The notes under the pieces are model-generated. The model searched no databases, was not told the DNA's origin, and was given only the letters and a program-made list of their open reading frames with translations. A stretch of DNA of 64,000 nt from contig NZ_LUAW01000014.1 of the NCBI RefSeq assembly GCF_001605895.1, positions 62,001 to 126,000 of the forward strand, written 5' to 3'. Below are positions 52,492 through 61,961 of the stretch, piece by piece; the stretch's first letter is position 1, and the number at the start of each line of letters is the position of its first letter. A program made the translations under genes and the position numbers. Source of the stretch: Acinetobacter pragensis (GTDB lineage Bacteria > Pseudomonadota > Gammaproteobacteria > Pseudomonadales > Moraxellaceae).

Positions 52492-53946
52492 ATGACGATA
52501 TTAGCAAAAGAAATTTGGGATAAAAAACTGTTCAGCGGTTTATGGCTGTCAACTCAAGCGACCTATAAAGTGGTTGAAGTGGCTACGGGTAAAGAGCTGG
52601 GTGAAATCGGCTATGCCTCTGCTCAGGATGTTGTGGAGGCGGCTCAACAAGCAAAAGCCGCACAGCAGCAGTGGTGGGCGCTGAGTTATCAAGAACGCCA
52701 AGCAGTATTTGAACGCGCAGCCGCTTTACTCACAGAAAACCAATTGGACGTGATTGAATGGCTGGTGAAAGAAAGCGGTTCTTTACAGCTCAAAGCAGGC
52801 TTTGAAGTCAGTATTGCAATTCAAGTCCTTAAACATTGTATCGGTTTGCCTGCTGCGGATCAGGGCACTCTGCTGCCGGCTCAAAATGGCAAATTAAGCA
52901 TAGCCAAGCGTGTACCACTGGGTGTGGTTGGGGTGATTTCGCCATTTAATTTTCCGCTGTATTTAGCTTTACGGGCGGTTGCGCCGGCTTTGGCACTGGG
53001 CAATGCAGTCGTGCTTAAACCGGATGAACGCACAGCCGTGTGCAGCGGTTATGCGATTGCGCGAATTTTTGAGCTTGCTGGCTTACCTAAGGGGCTTCTG
53101 CATGTATTGCCGGGTGGGGCAGAAGTTGGGGAAGCTCTGACGCTAGATAAAAATATTGCCAGTATTCAGTTTACAGGTTCAACCCATGTAGGGCGTATAG
53201 TTGGTGCGAATGCAGCAAAGACTTTGAAAAAAGTCTCATTAGAGCTAGGTGGAAAAAACTCGCTGATTATTTTAGATGATGCGGATATTGAACTTGCTGC
53301 TGAAAATATTGCATGGGGTGCATTTTTGCATTCAGGTCAAATTTGCATGACTTCAGGCAAAATTTTGATTCATCAGAAAATTTATGCGCAAGTCAAAAAG
53401 CGCGTGATTGAAAAAGTGAAAAACTTTGTGGTGGGAAATCAGTGTGATAGCCATGTGACCATTGGCCCACTAATTAATGAAAAACAAGCGCAGCATGTAG
53501 AACAGCTGGTGAAGGCTGCAGTTGCTGAAGGAGCCAAACTAGAGGCGGGCGGTCATGCCAATGGGGTATTTTTTGAGCCGACCGTTCTTTCAGACGTGAC
53601 TTCAAATAATTCGATTTTCAGTGAAGAAATTTTTGGGCCTGTTGCCGTGCTCATTCCATTTAGCGCAGATGAACAAGCGATTGAACTTGCTAATGATGGA
53701 GACTATGGGCTTTCAGCAGGCGTAATCAGTTCAAATGTTGGGCGCGCTATGCAGCTTGGCGCACAGCTCAAAGTCGGTTTACTTCACATCAACGACCAAA
53801 CTGTGAATGATGAGACGGTCAATCCATTTGGCGGTTTTGGTGCATCAGGAAATGGAACGCGCATTGGTGGCCCCGCCAATGCAGATGAGTTTACCCAGTG
53901 GCAATGGATGACTGTACAGGCGCAAGCGCCGCATTATCCTTTTTAA
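52492..53946 (+). CDS. areC: Benzaldehyde dehydrogenase (AreC/XylC type)
   Basis: This enzyme oxidises benzaldehyde or a related aryl aldehyde to benzoate with NAD. The 484-residue protein has GVISPFNFPLYLALRAVAPALALGN (within residues 145-170), catalytic Glu in LELGGKN and Cys in HSGQICM, and ends FTQWQWMTVQ, like XylC. In A. baylyi ADP1 the areCBA operon oxidises benzyl alcohol released from benzyl esters. AGAGG is five bases before the second of two ATGs. The next gene is the matching alcohol dehydrogenase. Confidence 0.86.
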   Translation: MTILAKEIWDKKLFSGLWLSTQATYKVVEVATGKELGEIGYASAQDVVEAAQQAKAAQQQWWALSYQERQAVFERAAALLTENQLDVIEWLVKESGSLQLKAGFEVSIAIQVLKHCIGLPAADQGTLLPAQNGKLSIAKRVPLGVVGVISPFNFPLYLALRAVAPALALGNAVVLKPDERTAVCSGYAIARIFELAGLPKGLLHVLPGGAEVGEALTLDKNIASIQFTGSTHVGRIVGANAAKTLKKVSLELGGKNSLIILDDADIELAAENIAWGAFLHSGQICMTSGKILIHQKIYAQVKKRVIEKVKNFVVGNQCDSHVTIGPLINEKQAQHVEQLVKAAVAEGAKLEAGGHANGVFFEPTVLSDVTSNNSIFSEEIFGPVAVLIPFSADEQAIELANDGDYGLSAGVISSNVGRAMQLGAQLKVGLLHINDQTVNDETVNPFGGFGASGNGTRIGGPANADEFTQWQWMTVQAQAPHYPF

Positions 53947-53979
53947 TCAGTTGAATCATTTATTACAGGACGTAATCGC

Positions 53980-55095
53980 ATGAACGAAATGAAAGACATT
54001 GTTGCCGCAGTGACGGCATGTAAAGGTGCAGATTTTGAGCTGAAGCCGCTGAAAATCCGCCAACCGAAAGGGGATGAGGTATTGGTTAAAGTTGTGGCTA
54101 CAGGCATGTGCCATACTGACTTAATTGTTCGTGATCAGTATTATCCCGTGCCTTTGCCAGCGGTGCTGGGACATGAGGGTTCAGGCATTATTGAAGCCAT
54201 TGGACCAAATGTCACAGACCTTCAAGTGGGTGACCATGTGGTTTTAAGCTATGGCTACTGCGGCAAATGTACACAGTGCCATACAGGCAATCCTGCATAT
54301 TGCGCAGAGTTCTTTGGACGCAATTTCAGCGGTGCAGATTCAGAAGGAAAAAGTGCAATTTGTACGCATGATCATGCGGTGGTTCACGATCATTTTTTTG
54401 CACATTCATCTTTTGCAACCTATGCTTTAAGCCGTGAAAACAATACAGTTAAAGTGACCAAAGATGTGCCGATCGAGTTGCTCGGACCTTTAGGCTGCGG
54501 TATTCAAACGGGTGCAGGGGCATGTATTAATGCACTTAAGGTGACGCCTGCCAGCAGCTTTGTGACCTGGGGTGCGGGTGCCGTTGGTTTAAGCGCTTTG
54601 CTTGCATCGAAAGTATGCGGCGCTTCAATCATTATCGCTGTGGACATTGTCGAGTCGCGTTTAGAGTTGGCCAAACGGCTGGGCGCAACACATGTGATTA
54701 ACAGTAAAACGCAAGACCCTGTGGCAGCTATTAAGGAAATTACAGGCGGCGGAATTAATTTTGCTCTTGAGTCTACTGGGCGCCCTGAAATTTTAAAGCA
54801 GGGGATAGATGCATTGGGGATCTTAGGCAAAATAGCAGTTGTTGGGGCTCCACCTTTAGGTACGACGGCTCAGTTTGATGTGAATGACCTATTGCTGGGA
54901 GGGAAAACCATTTTGGGTGTGGTGGAGGGCAGCGGTTCACCGAAAAAATTTATTCCAGAGCTAGTCACATTATATCAACAAGGCAAATTTCCATTTGATC
55001 AATTGGTGAAGTTCTATGCTTTTGATGAAATTAATCAGGCGGCAATAGACAGTCAGAAAGGGATCACACTGAAGCCTATTATTAAAATCGGCTAA
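53980..55095 (+). CDS. areB: Aryl-alcohol (benzyl alcohol) dehydrogenase (AreB/XylB type)
   Basis: This zinc-dependent MDR alcohol dehydrogenase oxidises benzyl-type alcohols to aldehydes with NAD. The 371-residue protein has the catalytic-zinc motif ATGMCHTDL and GHEGSG, structural-zinc Cys in CGKCTQCHTGNPAYC, the LLGPLGCGIQTGAGA block typical of XylB, and the NAD fold GAGAVGLSA. It follows areC by 33 bases. Regulated with it from the sigma-54 promoter (inference). Confidence 0.88.
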   Translation: MNEMKDIVAAVTACKGADFELKPLKIRQPKGDEVLVKVVATGMCHTDLIVRDQYYPVPLPAVLGHEGSGIIEAIGPNVTDLQVGDHVVLSYGYCGKCTQCHTGNPAYCAEFFGRNFSGADSEGKSAICTHDHAVVHDHFFAHSSFATYALSRENNTVKVTKDVPIELLGPLGCGIQTGAGACINALKVTPASSFVTWGAGAVGLSALLASKVCGASIIIAVDIVESRLELAKRLGATHVINSKTQDPVAAIKEITGGGINFALESTGRPEILKQGIDALGILGKIAVVGAPPLGTTAQFDVNDLLLGGKTILGVVEGSGSPKKFIPELVTLYQQGKFPFDQLVKFYAFDEINQAAIDSQKGITLKPIIKIG

Positions 55096-55105
55096 TTTTT
55101 GATGG

Positions 55106-55129
55106 CCTGATCATATTGATGCGATCAGG
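55106..55129 (+). terminator. Hairpin after areB
   Basis: CCTGATC pairs with GATCAGG across ten bases. The tail is only moderately T-rich, so it may be an attenuator before the cupin gene. Confidence 0.5.
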
Positions 55130-55178
55130 TCACTTCATTTTAAAAAATATATAGCTCATAAATTCAGGGAACAGAAGA

Positions 55179-55574
55179 ATGGCGGATAAGCCTTTTGTGG
55201 TAAACACCAATACTATACCGTGGGAATTTATCCCAATTCCTTTTTTAAATGATGCGCTGCCTGTCAAAACCTGTTTGCAGGATTCAGATACAGGCATGAT
55301 GGTTTGGAAGCTGCGTTATCCTGCGGGATTTAGAACTGTGGAACATTGGCATAATTGTGCGCACGGAATGTATGTATTAGAGGGACATTTAGTCACCAGT
55401 GAGGGAGAGTTTGGACCCGGGAATTTTGTTTGGTTCCCTGAAGGTTCGGTAATGTTCCATGGTGCGCGCAGTGATAATGACGTCTTAATGCTTTTTATAA
55501 CGAATAAGCCTTTTGATATTCACTTTACCGCAGAAGAAGGAATGCCTGAATATGGGGCTGAAAGTGAATGCTAG
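55179..55574 (+). CDS. Cupin-domain protein
   Basis: This 131-residue soluble cupin shows the metal-site motif EHWHNCAHGMYVLEG (about 55-69) and the second motif PGNFVWFPEGSVMFHGA with a His. Metal binding is likely, but the reaction is unknown; aromatic-ring dioxygenase or isomerase roles occur in the superfamily. It is 83 bases after areB, possibly in the same operon past a weak hairpin. Confidence 0.82.
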   Translation: MADKPFVVNTNTIPWEFIPIPFLNDALPVKTCLQDSDTGMMVWKLRYPAGFRTVEHWHNCAHGMYVLEGHLVTSEGEFGPGNFVWFPEGSVMFHGARSDNDVLMLFITNKPFDIHFTAEEGMPEYGAESEC

Positions 55575-55593
55575 GCGGTGATTTATAAAAGAG

Positions 55594-55635
55594 TTGAATA
55601 TTAAGTGATTTTCAAACAAGAAGCTTAATATTCAA
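55594..55635. repeat. Perfect 12-bp inverted repeat after the cupin gene
   Basis: TTGAATATTAAG (55594-55605) is matched by CTTAATATTCAA (55624-55635) with an 18-base gap. There is no T-tract right after it. It may serve as a weak terminator or protein site. Confidence 0.5.
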
Positions 55636-55646
55636 TTCGCCATTAT

Positions 55647-55718
55647 TTATTTTGAAATCAGTGCATGAGGATTCATACCTAAGAATTTAGCGGCACTGCC
55701 ATCTCCAAAAAATTGCTT
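55647..55718 (-). pseudogene. Remnant of a Fis-type HTH C-terminus
   Basis: The minus strand reads FFGDGSAAKFLGMNPHALISK followed by a stop (the frame is open for only 23 codons). The pattern resembles the C-terminal HTH_8 of sigma-54 activators. It appears to be the last scrap of a lost regulator gene. Very short, so only a suggestion. Confidence 0.3.
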
Positions 55719-55809
55719 TTATTTTTTACTGGCAAGCGCTGTGAATCACTAAAATATCTACGGATGGGTTGATCCTAAACCACAGGGGCATGCTTTATTT
55801 ATGGCTGCT

Positions 55810-56697
55810 TTAATTTTTTCTTAAATCTTCAGACGGCGGCATACCAAAAAAGCGTTTATATTCGCGGGAAAACTGCGACAAGCTCTCATAACCAACTTGA
55901 ATACTTGCAGAGGAGACATCTAAATCTTCGGTTATTAATAAACGCCGTGCTTCAGATAAACGCATTCTTTTTTGATATTGCAAAGGGCTCATTGAGGTAA
56001 TGTCTCGAAAATGCTGATGAAAACTGGAAGAACTCATGCCCATAGAGTTTGCCAAGTCATCAATGCTCAAGGGTTTGGAAAAGTTATGTTTGAGCCATTC
56101 AATGGCTTTAACAATTCGATGCCCATTTGTTCCTGTGGCGGCGATTCTTTTGAGTCGATCACCTTGCGGGCTCATCAATAAGCGATACAGAATTTCTTTA
56201 ATAATCAAAGGAGATAAAATCTGAATATCTTCAGGTGTTTGGATTAATTCGAGTAAACGAACAAAAGCATTGGTCAACTCATGTGTCAGCTCACCAACAG
56301 CAAGTCCCTTTTTATCTTCAGTCCTGTGCTTAAAAGGCACATGCGCTTCCAGCATAAGCTGTGCTAAAGCATAAGGATCTAATTTCAATAAGATGCCCAA
56401 ATAAGGTTTTTCTGGTGAGGCATCTATAATTTGTGAAATGACAGGTAAATCAATTGCGGTAAATAAGAAATGTTCCGCATCATAAGTATAAATTTCTTCG
56501 CCCAAGATCACTTGCTTCTTACCTTGCGCAATCAAACACAAACTCGCATCCAGCATATTGCTCGAGGCTTGGGTCGGGGTATCCCAGCGACTTAGGATTA
56601 ATCCTGCAATAGGAGTTTCAAACCGATTTTCAACAGAGGTATATTGATCAACCAATTGAATTAATCGGGTATGTGCGTTTCGTTCTTTTGTAACCAT
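55810..56697 (-). CDS. AraC-family regulator, YqhC-like
   Basis: This 295-residue regulator has an N-terminal AraC_N-type domain (about 20-180) with SLCLIAQGKKQVILGEE, and a C-terminal AraC HTH pair (about 195-290) with IDDLANSMGMSSSSFHQHF and SSASIQVGYESLSQFSREYKRFFG. It resembles E. coli YqhC, which activates aldehyde reductase genes. It is divergent (about 205 bases) from the cupin-AKR-CMD-SDR-ADH series and is the likely activator. Confidence 0.9.
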   Translation of the reverse strand: MVTKERNAHTRLIQLVDQYTSVENRFETPIAGLILSRWDTPTQASSNMLDASLCLIAQGKKQVILGEEIYTYDAEHFLFTAIDLPVISQIIDASPEKPYLGILLKLDPYALAQLMLEAHVPFKHRTEDKKGLAVGELTHELTNAFVRLLELIQTPEDIQILSPLIIKEILYRLLMSPQGDRLKRIAATGTNGHRIVKAIEWLKHNFSKPLSIDDLANSMGMSSSSFHQHFRDITSMSPLQYQKRMRLSEARRLLITEDLDVSSASIQVGYESLSQFSREYKRFFGMPPSEDLRKN

Positions 56698-56902
56698 TCG
56701 GCTTATCTCAAAACTTTACTCATTTTATTGTAGAAGCTTCAGCAGATTTGAATAGAGACAACAATAAAAATTTGGAGGATTAGGCAAATATACAAGAGGA
56801 ATAGAACAGCAAAGTATGGCTTCGATTTTTATACTGATAAAACAAGAGAGACTATCGTCAATCTAACAACCTATTCAATTTACAGCCAGTTTGGACATCA
56901 CT

Positions 56903-57400
56903 ATGAACATGAAATTCGGCGTCCTCATGGCCACATTGCTGATTTCAATTGGAGCACAAGCGATGAGTCAAGAAAAAGCTTCGGCATCTCAAACCATTAA
57001 AAAAGCCAATGAGCATCAAATCTTTGGAGGTTCAGACCAGAGCTTTACTGGCGTTGTTCATGTGGAACTTTTGACAGACGATACAGAAGGCATTAATGCA
57101 TCCAGTGCCTATGTCAGCTTTCAAGCCAATGCTCGGTCATTTTGGCATACCCATCCTAAAGGGCAATACCTTGTAGTGACGCAAGGTGAAGGGGTCGTAC
57201 AAGAATGGGGGAAAGCTGCAGAAAAAGTTACCGCCGGCGATGTTATTTACTGTCCGCCAGGTGTGAAGCATTGGCATGGCGCCAGCGGTCATTCTGCTAT
57301 GACTCATCTAGCCCTCACGGGTGCTGATGAAAATGGACGCAACGTGGATTGGCTCGAACCTGTCAGTGAGCAGGAGTATCAGCTTGCTGATCAAGATTAA
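56903..57400 (+). CDS. Exported cupin-domain protein (COG1917-like)
   Basis: This 165-residue protein has a signal peptide (MNMKFGVLMATLLISIGAQA) followed by one cupin domain with FWHTHPKGQYLVVTQGEG and GDVIYCPPGVKHWHGA, supplying three to four His ligands. The COG1917 group of cupins is often linked to carboxymuconolactone-decarboxylase-like and reductase genes. Its periplasmic place and role are unproven. The open frame starts four codons upstream with TTG; I chose the ATG at 56903. Confidence 0.85.
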   Translation: MNMKFGVLMATLLISIGAQAMSQEKASASQTIKKANEHQIFGGSDQSFTGVVHVELLTDDTEGINASSAYVSFQANARSFWHTHPKGQYLVVTQGEGVVQEWGKAAEKVTAGDVIYCPPGVKHWHGASGHSAMTHLALTGADENGRNVDWLEPVSEQEYQLADQD

Positions 57401-57445
57401 TGGCAGATATTGTTTTTAAAAGCAAACGTTGAATGCGGGGCAACC

Positions 57446-58297
57446 ATGATATTTACGACCTTAAATAATGGCGTGAAAATGCCAATTTTAGGCTTTGGTG
57501 TATTCCAAATGTTGGATCAGCAGCAGTGTGAAGATGCGGTTTATCACGCTTTAATGACCGGCTATCGACATATTGATACCGCAGCGGCTTATGAGAATGA
57601 AGACGCCGTAGGACGTGCAATCCGACGCTGTGAAGTTCCGCGGGAAGAATTATTTATTACCAGTAAACTTTGGGTACAAGATGCAGGTTATGAAACAGCT
57701 CATACTGCTTTTCAGCGTTCACTGGAGCGCTTAGGTTTAGATTATCTTGATTTGTACTTAATTCATCAGCCTTATTCCGATGTTTATGGTTCTTGGCATG
57801 CGATGCAGGAACTTTATGACGCAGGAAAAATTAAAGCCATCGGTGTGAGTAACTTTTCGATTGACCGTATTGCCGATTTAATTGCGTTTAATCGAATTAT
57901 CCCGGCGGTCAACCAAATTGAAACGCATCCTTTTACCCAGCAAATTGCAGCGCAGCGCTTCCTTAAAGCGCGTGGGATTCAACATGAGGCGTGGGCGCCG
58001 TTTGCAGAAGGTAAAAATGATATTTTCCAAAATGAAATCTTGAAAGAAATTGCAGATGTACATGGTAAAAGTGTTGCACAGGTGATTTTACGCTGGTTGA
58101 TACAGCGAGAGATTGCGGTGATTCCAAAATCGGTGAATGCAAAACGCATTGAAGAAAATTTTGACGTGTTCTCTTTTGAATTAAGTGAGCAAGACATCCA
58201 GCGCATTCAAGCTTTGGATACAGGCGCGCATTTAATTGCGGATCATCGCAATCCTGAGCGGATAGAACAAATTGCCCGGATTCGGTTCAATACTTGA
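57446..58297 (+). CDS. Aldo/keto reductase (DkgA-like)
   Basis: This NADPH-dependent reductase reduces aldehydes or ketones. The 283-residue protein shows the catalytic tetrad: Asp in [12 protein letters not shown] with Tyr, Lys in ITSKLWV, and His in [10 protein letters not shown]. The [14 protein letters not shown] cofactor segment follows. GGGG lies ahead of the ATG at 57446. It is the second gene of the series and follows the cupin gene by 45 bases. Confidence 0.93.
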   Translation: MIFTTLNNGVKMPILGFGVFQMLDQQQCEDAVYHALMTGYRHIDTAAAYENEDAVGRAIRRCEVPREELFITSKLWVQDAGYETAHTAFQRSLERLGLDYLDLYLIHQPYSDVYGSWHAMQELYDAGKIKAIGVSNFSIDRIADLIAFNRIIPAVNQIETHPFTQQIAAQRFLKARGIQHEAWAPFAEGKNDIFQNEILKEIADVHGKSVAQVILRWLIQREIAVIPKSVNAKRIEENFDVFSFELSEQDIQRIQALDTGAHLIADHRNPERIEQIARIRFNT

Positions 58298-58323
58298 TTC
58301 AAGTCAAAACAGGAGGCTCTGGA

Positions 58324-59091
58324 ATGCGCGCTTTTTTATGGGCTTATAGATGGAAAGAGAACCTGATTTTGTTGTCGATTTTTCAGAGCTTGTCTATATC
58401 GAGCGCTGCAGAAATCAAACAGGTGCAACCGATATCAACTGAAAAGGAAGTACAGCGGATGAATCATGCCATTAAGCAAAAGCATCAAGCCATGATTCCT
58501 ATTGCAGCGTTTTCGGCGGTCGGTAATCAACCGAAATTAGCCCAAGCACTGCGGCAGGGTTTAGATCAGGGCTTAACGATCAACCAAATTAAATCGCTTT
58601 TGGTGCAAAGCTATGCCTATGCAGGATTTCCACGCAGTTTGAATGCTTTGGCTACTTTTATGCAGGTACTCGAACAACGCAAAGCACAAGGCATTCACGA
58701 CATTGACGGTGCTGCAAGTACACCATTGGCGCAGGATTATCAGGCTTTGGTGCAAGGCACACAGAACCAAAGTCAATTGGCAGGGCAGTCTGTGCAAGGT
58801 CCATTATTCGAATTTTCACCTGAAATTGATGAATATTTGAAAGCGCATCTCTTTGGCGATATTTTTTCTAAAGATGTACTGAATTGGGAGGAACGGGAAA
58901 TAGCAACCGTCAGTATGCTGGCTGCGATGGATGGTGTGGAAAGTCAGCTTAGATCACATCTTATCCTTGCTCAAAAACAAGGAATTTCAATGAGGCAGCT
59001 GCAGGCGGTCGGCTTAATTTTGTCGGAACTGGTGAGTGTTGAAGCCGGTCAGAGGCTTGAGGCTGAATTGCCCCAACTATCCGCACAATAA
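58324..59091 (+). CDS. Carboxymuconolactone-decarboxylase-like protein with N-terminal hydrophobic segment
   Basis: This 255-residue protein begins with a probable signal or anchor (about 1-30), then two CMD-like helical repeats (about 60-125 and 175-250). The CxxC pair of AhpD-type enzymes is not seen, so peroxidase activity is doubtful. An excellent AGGAGG site precedes the ATG at 58324. It lies in an aldehyde-metabolism operon; such CMD, cupin, SDR and AKR sets recur in Proteobacteria but I do not know a defined function. Confidence 0.82.
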   Translation: MRAFLWAYRWKENLILLSIFQSLSISSAAEIKQVQPISTEKEVQRMNHAIKQKHQAMIPIAAFSAVGNQPKLAQALRQGLDQGLTINQIKSLLVQSYAYAGFPRSLNALATFMQVLEQRKAQGIHDIDGAASTPLAQDYQALVQGTQNQSQLAGQSVQGPLFEFSPEIDEYLKAHLFGDIFSKDVLNWEEREIATVSMLAAMDGVESQLRSHLILAQKQGISMRQLQAVGLILSELVSVEAGQRLEAELPQLSAQ

Positions 59092-59205
59092 ATTTGAATT
59101 AATGAATTTCCCGCAGAGTGTCTATCTTGGTTCGCGGATTAATCATTCTAGATGAAGTTTCTGGAATGATTTTATTCCATGAATGAAAAAAGTGAGGAGC
59201 AAAAT

Positions 59206-60039
59206 ATGAAAAAAGTCATTGTTGTGATTGGCGCAGGCTCAATCGGACAAGCCATTGCACGGCGTGTGAGTGCAGGAAAGCATGTTCTGTTCGCGGATTT
59301 AAAACAAGAAAATGCCAATGCCGCGGCAAAAATATTAAGTGAAGCTGGCTTTGACGTGAGTGCCAGTCTTGTTGATGTGTCATCACGTGATTCGATTCAC
59401 GCGCTTGTGCAGAGGGCTCGTGCATTAGGTGATATTGCAGGCGTGATTCATGCTGCAGGGGTATCGCCGTCACAAGCCACACCTGAGATTATTTTAAAAG
59501 TCGATTTATATGGCACCGCTGTTATTTTGGAAGAATTTGGTAATGTGATCAGTCCAGGCGGTTCTTGCATAGTGATTTCATCTCAATCTGGGCATCGCTT
59601 ACCGGCTTTAACGCTTGAGCAAAACCATATTCTAGCAACCACGCCTGCCGATGAATTGCTTGCTCAGCCGATGCTGAAATCCGGTGCATTTCAGGATTCA
59701 TTGCATGCTTATCAGCTTTCCAAGCGTGGCAATGTATTAAGAGTAATGGCCGAAGCCGTCCGTTGGAGTAAACGTGGGGCGAGGGTGAACAGTATCAGTC
59801 CAGGCATCATCATGACTCCATTAGCCAAAGATGAATTAATGGGTCCACGGGGAGAGAGCTATCGCAGTATGTTGGCGCGCTCCCCAGCCGGGCGTGCAGG
59901 CACGCCCGATGAAGTTGCCGCCGTTGCGGCATTGTTGATGGGACCAGAAGGGACATTTAGTACGGGCAGTGATTTCCTGATGGATGGTGGTGTGACCGCT
60001 TCATATTGGTATGGAGAGCTTGCGCCCGCAGCATCTTAA
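59206..60039 (+). CDS. Short-chain dehydrogenase/reductase
   Basis: This 277-residue SDR has the nucleotide loop VIGAGSIGQAIA (a GxGxxG variant near the start), a Ser in VISSQSGH and the YQLSKRG active Tyr/Lys pair (YxxxK). The FSTGSDFLMDGGVTASYW C-terminus is typical of classical SDRs. GAGGAG is six bases before the ATG at 59206. The substrate is unknown. Confidence 0.9.
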   Translation: MKKVIVVIGAGSIGQAIARRVSAGKHVLFADLKQENANAAAKILSEAGFDVSASLVDVSSRDSIHALVQRARALGDIAGVIHAAGVSPSQATPEIILKVDLYGTAVILEEFGNVISPGGSCIVISSQSGHRLPALTLEQNHILATTPADELLAQPMLKSGAFQDSLHAYQLSKRGNVLRVMAEAVRWSKRGARVNSISPGIIMTPLAKDELMGPRGESYRSMLARSPAGRAGTPDEVAAVAALLMGPEGTFSTGSDFLMDGGVTASYWYGELAPAAS

Positions 60040-60152
60040 ATTGAACAGTTTTTGCTTTATAGCAAATCACAAGACGTATTGAAGTGCGGTTTGAAATCAA
60101 GTGTCAGATGAAATTGTATTGATCAATATAAGCTAATCTTTTGGAGAAAGTT

Positions 60153-61208
60153 ATGACGATACAGGTCTTAGGTTATGCAGCGCAGAATGAGTCAAGCACA
60201 TTAGTTCCATTTAAGTTTGAACGCCGCGCTACTCGTGAAGATGATGTTGTTATTCAAGTCGAATATTGCGGGGTCTGTCATTCCGATTTGCATATGGCGC
60301 GAAATGATTGGGGCTTTACCCAATATCCTGTTGTGCCGGGCCATGAAATTGTAGGCCGAGTCACTTCAGTAGGGGGTAAAGTCAGCAAATACAAAGTCGG
60401 TGATTTAGTCGGTATCGGCTGTATGGTGGATTCTTGCCGCACATGTTCTGCCTGTCAAAAGGACTTGGAACAATACTGCGAAGGCGGGCATACTCTGACC
60501 TATGGCGGCATTGATAGAATTGACCAGAGAATGACCTATGGCGGATATTCACAAACGCTGGTTTGCAGTGAAGATTTTGTACTCAAAGTACCTGAAAATT
60601 TAGATACTAAAGCTGTTCCGCCAATTCTTTGCGCAGGCATTACCACGTGGTCACCGCTGCGTCATTGGAATGTCGGCAAAGGTAGCAAAGTGGCGGTTGT
60701 AGGCCTCGGAGGCTTAGGGCATATGGCCATTAAACTGGCAAATGCGCTGGGTGCAGAGGTTACTTTATTTACGCGCTCTGCCAATAAAGAACAGGATGCA
60801 AAATCATTGGGTGCACATTATGTGGTTTTATCGACGGATGAGCATCAAATGCAAGCCGCGGCAAACCAGTTTGACTTAATTGTAGATACTGTGCCTTATG
60901 ATCATGATTTGAAACCTTATATTCCAACTTTGGCACTGAATGGAACAATTGTCTTAGTCGGTTATTTGGGTGATCTCAGCGCTAATTCAGTACCGATGAT
61001 TATGGGACGTCGATCTATTGCCGGTTCAGTCATTGGCGGGATTAAAGAAACGCAGGAATTGCTCAACTTTTGTGGTGAACATAATATTGTGTCTGAAGTT
61101 GAAATGATTGATATGCAAAACATTAATGATGCTTATGAACGAATGCTGAAAAGTGATGTGAAATATCGTTTTGTTATTGATATGCAGTCTATGGATAAAG
61201 TTGTTTAA
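60153..61208 (+). CDS. Zinc-dependent alcohol dehydrogenase (YahK/CAD-like)
   Basis: This NADP-type MDR aldehyde reductase or alcohol dehydrogenase has 351 residues. The catalytic zinc site is CGVCHSDLH and GHEIVG, structural zinc Cys are in CRTCSACQKDLEQYC, and the cofactor loop is GLGGLGHMAIK. It resembles E. coli YahK and cinnamyl alcohol dehydrogenases. GGAGAAAG precedes the ATG at 60153. It ends the series and is followed by a hairpin terminator. Confidence 0.92.
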   Translation: MTIQVLGYAAQNESSTLVPFKFERRATREDDVVIQVEYCGVCHSDLHMARNDWGFTQYPVVPGHEIVGRVTSVGGKVSKYKVGDLVGIGCMVDSCRTCSACQKDLEQYCEGGHTLTYGGIDRIDQRMTYGGYSQTLVCSEDFVLKVPENLDTKAVPPILCAGITTWSPLRHWNVGKGSKVAVVGLGGLGHMAIKLANALGAEVTLFTRSANKEQDAKSLGAHYVVLSTDEHQMQAAANQFDLIVDTVPYDHDLKPYIPTLALNGTIVLVGYLGDLSANSVPMIMGRRSIAGSVIGGIKETQELLNFCGEHNIVSEVEMIDMQNINDAYERMLKSDVKYRFVIDMQSMDKVV

Positions 61209-61244
61209 ATATTCAAGATGTTCTTTCCTCTTTTATTGAACAGC

Positions 61245-61289
61245 CAGCATGATGAGATTGAGTTTATTAATGCCATCATGCTGTTTTAT
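61245..61289 (+). terminator. Terminator after the alcohol dehydrogenase
   Basis: CAGCATGATG pairs with CATCATGCTG around a 19-base loop, then TTTTATT. Confidence 0.75.
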
Positions 61290-61961
61290 TAAGCCTGATA
61301 TATTTGATTTATGGGCTGAATAATGCTGAATGCTGAATAATTGAAATTAAATAATTCTAATCTGATCTTCCTGTATCAAAATCACACCTAAGTAGCCTTT
61401 CTCGATTCTAATTAACATTTAAATTTGATGCGTAATCAACCGATCTTTAATGTGCTTTTCTTTTGGGAGTGTTGACTACCTGATGTAATCAAATCGCAGC
61501 TGAATAGGCTAAGCAACTTGATAGATGCCAATATTTGGAGAATCTTCAAAAAAGTGGCTGTAAAGAAGTCACAGTATCTTGAGTGAATAATTCACTGTTG
61601 AAATAGTGAAGAGGTTATTCTAAGGTTTCAAAACAATGTGACACTTGGACATCTTCTTCACGAATAAGAAACTGTTTAGACCCTGCACTTTAAATAAGTT
61701 TGTGCCCAGAAATGAAATGTGCTTCAATTTTAGCGTACTACATTGTTTATTGTGACGGATACCATACGCTTCCTAAATTGTTAGCATTTCGGGACTGATT
61801 AATTCAAGAAACAAGGTCTAAATACATATGAAAAGATTATTAAATTGGAAAATTAAATCTACAATAGTGTGTATTGGCAGAGTCCGACGAAGTACTCCTT
61901 GATTCAGAATAACCTACATTGTCAGCCTCTGAAACAAAGAGAATTAAAAAACTTTGTATTC
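61290..61961. other. Gap with decayed coding traces
   Basis: No intact gene is seen. On the minus strand, short protein-like pieces appear in shifted frames: KQFLIREEDVQVSHCFETLE (about 61676 to 61618) and a piece reading SLQPLFEDSPNIGIYQVA if one T is dropped near 61525. These suggest a long-dead gene of unknown type. Confidence 0.3.
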
